Shown piece after piece: positions 14,882 to 18,616 of a stretch of 18,616 bases of DNA. The translations under genes were made by a program, and so were the position numbers. Location: contig JACZRJ010000001.1 in assembly GCA_022574795.1 (NCBI GenBank), positions 1 to 18,616 of the forward strand, read 5' to 3'. Positions within the stretch are counted from its first letter, which is position 1. Every line of letters begins with the position of its first letter. Below the pieces are notes generated by a model. That model saw only the letters and a list, made by a program, of their open reading frames with translations. It had not been told where the DNA came from and ran no database searches. Source of the stretch: Patescibacteria group bacterium. GTDB taxonomy: Bacteria > Patescibacteriota > Andersenbacteria > UBA10190.

Positions 14882-15571
14882 ATGCGATCATCAAGTGAAA
14901 AAGACGAGAAATTTTTTATTGATCAGCCATTTAATTTCAAGGAAAATCCGACCTGGCGGATTTTTCGGATCATGGCGGAATTTACTGAGGGCTTTGAGTT
15001 TCTCGCTCCGCTGAGAAAAGAAGTTACTATTTTTGGCTCAGCCCGACTGAATAACAAAGATAGGTGGTACCACCAGGCGGAAAAATTGGGCAGGCTGTTG
15101 GGGGAAAACGGCTACACTGTCATAACCGGTGGCGGGCCCGGAATTATGGAGGCAGGCAACAAGGGTGCAACTGAGTCTGGCGGCGAGTCGATCGGGCTGG
15201 ATATTGAGCTGCCGATGGAACAGCGACGTAACAAGTGGGTTAAAAAAGGGATTGGTTTTCATTATTTCTTTACCAGAAAGATGATGCTGTCCGCCTCTGC
15301 TCAAGCCTATATTTTTTTCCCGGGAGGCTTTGGTACCCTAGATGAATTTTTTGAATTGGTGACCCTGATTCAAACTAATAAGATGGAGAAAGTGGCTATG
15401 GTTTGTGTCGGAAAGGATTATTGGGAGCCCTTAATGTCCTGGATCAGAATACAGTTGGCTGAGAAATATAAAACAATTTCTCTTGAGGACATGGATATTT
15501 TTCGACTCGTTGATACTGCTGACGAAGCGTTTGAGATTATTAAGACGACTAAAGAAAGAAAATACTTCTAG
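14882..15571 (+). CDS. LOG-family protein (nucleotide 5'-monophosphate phosphoribohydrolase-like)
   Basis: A 229-residue Rossmann-fold protein of the LOG family, long misnamed lysine decarboxylases. Characterised members cleave the base from nucleoside 5'-monophosphates, including cytokinin ribotides. The signatures are present: ITGGGPGIMEAGNKGA (G83-E90 and on) and PGGFGTLDE (P147-E155), which form the phosphoribosyl-binding and catalytic site, plus IFGSAR near the N-terminus. Length is normal. The gene begins 22 bases after the ATPase gene and may be on the same transcript, though no functional link is evident. The true substrate is unknown; nucleotide salvage is a reasonable guess for an organism with reduced metabolism. 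Confidence 0.9.
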   Translation: MRSSSEKDEKFFIDQPFNFKENPTWRIFRIMAEFTEGFEFLAPLRKEVTIFGSARLNNKDRWYHQAEKLGRLLGENGYTVITGGGPGIMEAGNKGATESGGESIGLDIELPMEQRRNKWVKKGIGFHYFFTRKMMLSASAQAYIFFPGGFGTLDEFFELVTLIQTNKMEKVAMVCVGKDYWEPLMSWIRIQLAEKYKTISLEDMDIFRLVDTADEAFEIIKTTKERKYF

Positions 15572-15574
15572 GTA

Positions 15575-15607
15575 GGGTTCGGACTCAGTCAGACTGAGGT
15601 TCGACCC
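15575..15607. repeat. Long imperfect hairpin just after the LOG gene
   Basis: CTCAGTC-A-GACTGAG (15584-15598) is a perfect 7-base inverted repeat around one base, and it extends outward with small bulges to GGGT (15575-15578) and ACCC (15604-15607). It starts four bases after the LOG stop codon. It has no following T-run, so it may protect the mRNA end or belong to the repeat family rather than terminate. Confidence 0.6.
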
Positions 15608-15824
15608 TGCTGAGGGCACCCTACGACTCACTTCGTTCGCTGTAGGGTAAAGGGTTTGCGCCCCGTTGAGATCGCCCTGCTGAGGCAGGGTAAAGGGTTT
15701 TTGCTGCGGCTTAGTTGCGGCTCAGCTGGCACCCTACGACTCGCTTCGCTCCCTGGCACCCTACGACTCGCTTCGCTCGCCGCAGGGTAAAGGGTAAAAG
15801 GTTTCGCCGCAGCTCGCCCTGCAG
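15599..15824 (+). repeat. Modular palindromic repeat cluster, copy C, before alaS
   Basis: This fills nearly all of the gap before alaS. It holds a CCCTGCTGAGG half-palindrome, a variant of the GGCACCC unit (from 15615), a CCCCGTTGAGA part-hairpin (from 15661), the palindrome CCCTGCTGAGGCAGGG (15675-15690), the TGCGGCTTAG-type tail (from 15704), and two tandem GGCACCCTACGACTCGC units (15728-15750 and 15755-15777, period 27). AAAGGGT-type links occur between modules (15649, 15692, 15790). The order is shuffled relative to cluster A. Confidence 0.88.
15618..15648. repeat. Complete palindromic unit of the repeat family
   Basis: ACCCTAC (15618-15624) and GTAGGGT (15642-15648) form a perfect 7-base terminal inverted repeat around a 17-base core. 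This is the clearest copy with both arms and suggests that the GGCACCC units elsewhere are halves or eroded versions of a hairpin element. Confidence 0.7.
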
Positions 15825-15837
15825 TAGGCTAAAGCAC

Positions 15838-17613
<1,776 letters not shown>

Positions 17614-17708
17614 ATTTTCTCTTGGTGACACCGGGCACGATACGTTGGTAGGTACTGATTTGGTAAAGAACTTGCTTGATTGAGCTAAATTTATGATTCT
17701 GTAGAGAC

Positions 17709-18616
17709 ATGAGAGACATTAGGCCAAAGCGAAAGATACCGCGTGATCTGGCATTTGAGCGAGATGTGCCTTTTGATGGTTTTAGCAAGCAGAAGTTAAC
17801 AATGTCAAAGTTGACTGGTTCGAAGGTCCCGTTGACTTCAGTTGTTAGCGAAGAGCCTACAACAAGGCGGCGGGTAAAGCGGGTAAAAAGAGCGCGGGAC
17901 AGTGTGGTCTTAGCCCCGGCTAAATTGGGCCGACGAGAGCGGCGCTTGTTGTTGTTCCTGGTATTTATAATTGTAGTTGCTAGTGCCCTGGCGATAATTA
18001 TTTTTTTGCCGAGAGCTGAAGTTAAGCTGACGCTACGCTCAGCACCGCTGTTGGTGGAACAAACACTACATCTGACTGGTGCAGCAAGCTCGACTGACAC
18101 TGGTTCAGTGAGAAAAGAGACTGGTGATGGAGCTACAATTGTAGCTGCTCCCCTTCTCCTCTCCCCTGATGTTGCCGGTGAGATTGGACATCAAGCAGGC
18201 GTCCAGCGAATATCTAAGGAATTGATCGAAGAACTTGAACGTGTCGCCAAAGAACTTCAGGCAAAGGGTTTTGATTTGAACGAAGATGCTTCAACGCTCG
18301 AGGAAAAGGCCCATGAGCTTGAGGAAGGAACAGATGAGGTATTGCCGGGTGAAAAAGGGCATATGACTGCCGAGAATATTGAAGAAGCAAGCGAAGAGAT
18401 CCATGAGCATGCCAATGATTTTAATAGAAAGGCGGCCCGAATAGAGAAGCTTATTGAAGACTTAAAGACAAGGATTCAAGGAAAGCAGGGTGATGTTACG
18501 GCTATTGAAGGCCGGGCGCGGGAAGTCCAGGAGATAACTGAAGAAATTCGCGACCTTTTAAATGAAATCGGCGAAAATTCCGGGGTGATTTTAGAGGAGG
18601 CCGGTGAGTTAAAAGA
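17709..18616 (+). CDS. Single-pass membrane protein with acidic helical outer domain, 3' end cut by the window
   Basis: An open frame of 302 codons runs from ATG 17709 to the window end. Residues 1-79 are basic and cytoplasmic-looking (TTRRRVKRVKRARD, GRRERR). Residues about 80-100 are a strong trans-membrane helix. Directly after it comes PRAEVKLTLRSAPLLVEQTL, which resembles the post-membrane segment of CPR surface proteins, some annotated as baseplate J-like; that likeness is from memory. From about residue 165 the sequence is glutamate- and lysine-rich and strongly helical, probably coiled coil. An in-frame TGA at 17694 excludes a longer start. I do not recognise the family. The positive-inside rule places the helical part outside the cell. 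A large minus-strand frame over the same stretch is a shadow. The real C-terminus lies beyond the window. Confidence 0.75.
   Translation, partial: MRDIRPKRKIPRDLAFERDVPFDGFSKQKLTMSKLTGSKVPLTSVVSEEPTTRRRVKRVKRARDSVVLAPAKLGRRERRLLLFLVFIIVVASALAIIIFLPRAEVKLTLRSAPLLVEQTLHLTGAASSTDTGSVRKETGDGATIVAAPLLLSPDVAGEIGHQAGVQRISKELIEELERVAKELQAKGFDLNEDASTLEEKAHELEEGTDEVLPGEKGHMTAENIEEASEEIHEHANDFNRKAARIEKLIEDLKTRIQGKQGDVTAIEGRAREVQEITEEIRDLLNEIGENSGVILEEAGELK
18131..18146. repeat. Perfect 16-base palindrome inside the last gene
   Basis: AGCTACAATTGTAGCT is a perfect palindrome without spacer, around codons 141-146 of the unknown membrane protein. It sits where the protein changes from the membrane-proximal part to the acidic helical part. 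Confidence 0.6.

Noticed and set aside
15597..15610. A tRNA T-arm-like GGTTCGACCC
   Set aside because: No acceptor stem, anticodon arm or D-arm can be placed around it; it is the right flank of the hairpin at 15575-15607.
15715..15837. A 41-codon N-terminal extension of alaS
   Set aside because: The extension translates repeat modules (HPTTRFA twice) and has no counterpart in AlaRS; family sequence begins at ATG 15838.

Overview
The window most resembles a chromosomal piece of a Candidate Phyla Radiation (Patescibacteria) bacterium. This is inferred from gene content: an alanyl-tRNA synthetase of only about 591 residues, a two-gene pair made of a membrane protein and a TraD/VirD4-like ATPase with a C-terminal zinc ribbon, a sigma region 4-like plus HARE-HTH regulator, and tightly packed genes on one strand. 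Every supported gene is on the + strand. Genes read through with the standard bacterial code; stops are mostly TAG or TAA. The class within the phylum cannot be told from this sequence.

Layout. Bases 2-4871 hold a compact block: two family-2 glycosyltransferases (the first cut by the window edge), scpA, scpB (8-base overlap), a D,D-carboxypeptidase and mraY. Bases 5004-10131 continue a classic division/cell-wall (dcw) order: a murD homologue, ftsW, and one ORF that fuses murG and murC. Two points stand out here. MurG and MurC, neighbours in ordinary dcw clusters, are one 813-residue protein. The MurD homologue has lost most recognisable ATP-binding and ligase motifs while keeping good N- and C-terminal domains.

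Bases 10225-11422 form a self-contained regulator unit: two overlapping promoter-like signals, each crossed by a short inverted repeat, a sigma region 4-like/HARE-HTH protein, and an intrinsic terminator. Bases 11423-11710 are non-coding and rich in repeats. Then come the membrane protein and TraD-like ATPase pair (11711-14859), a LOG-family nucleotide hydrolase, a second repeat-rich gap (15572-15837) and alaS. A membrane protein of unknown function starts at 17709 and runs off the end of the window.

A modular palindromic repeat family occurs three times within about 4.3 kb: before the ATPase pair, directly before alaS, and in reverse orientation inside the 3' end of the ATPase gene, where it is translated as part of the C-terminal tail. 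The repeat family, the motif-depleted MurD and the MurG-MurC fusion are the most promising leads.

Working together, MraY (lipid I), MurG (lipid II), MurC and probably MurD (precursor peptide), FtsW (glycan polymerisation) and the carboxypeptidase (trimming) cover much of peptidoglycan synthesis. ScpAB serves chromosome condensation and segregation, and the glycosyltransferases probably build a surface glycan.
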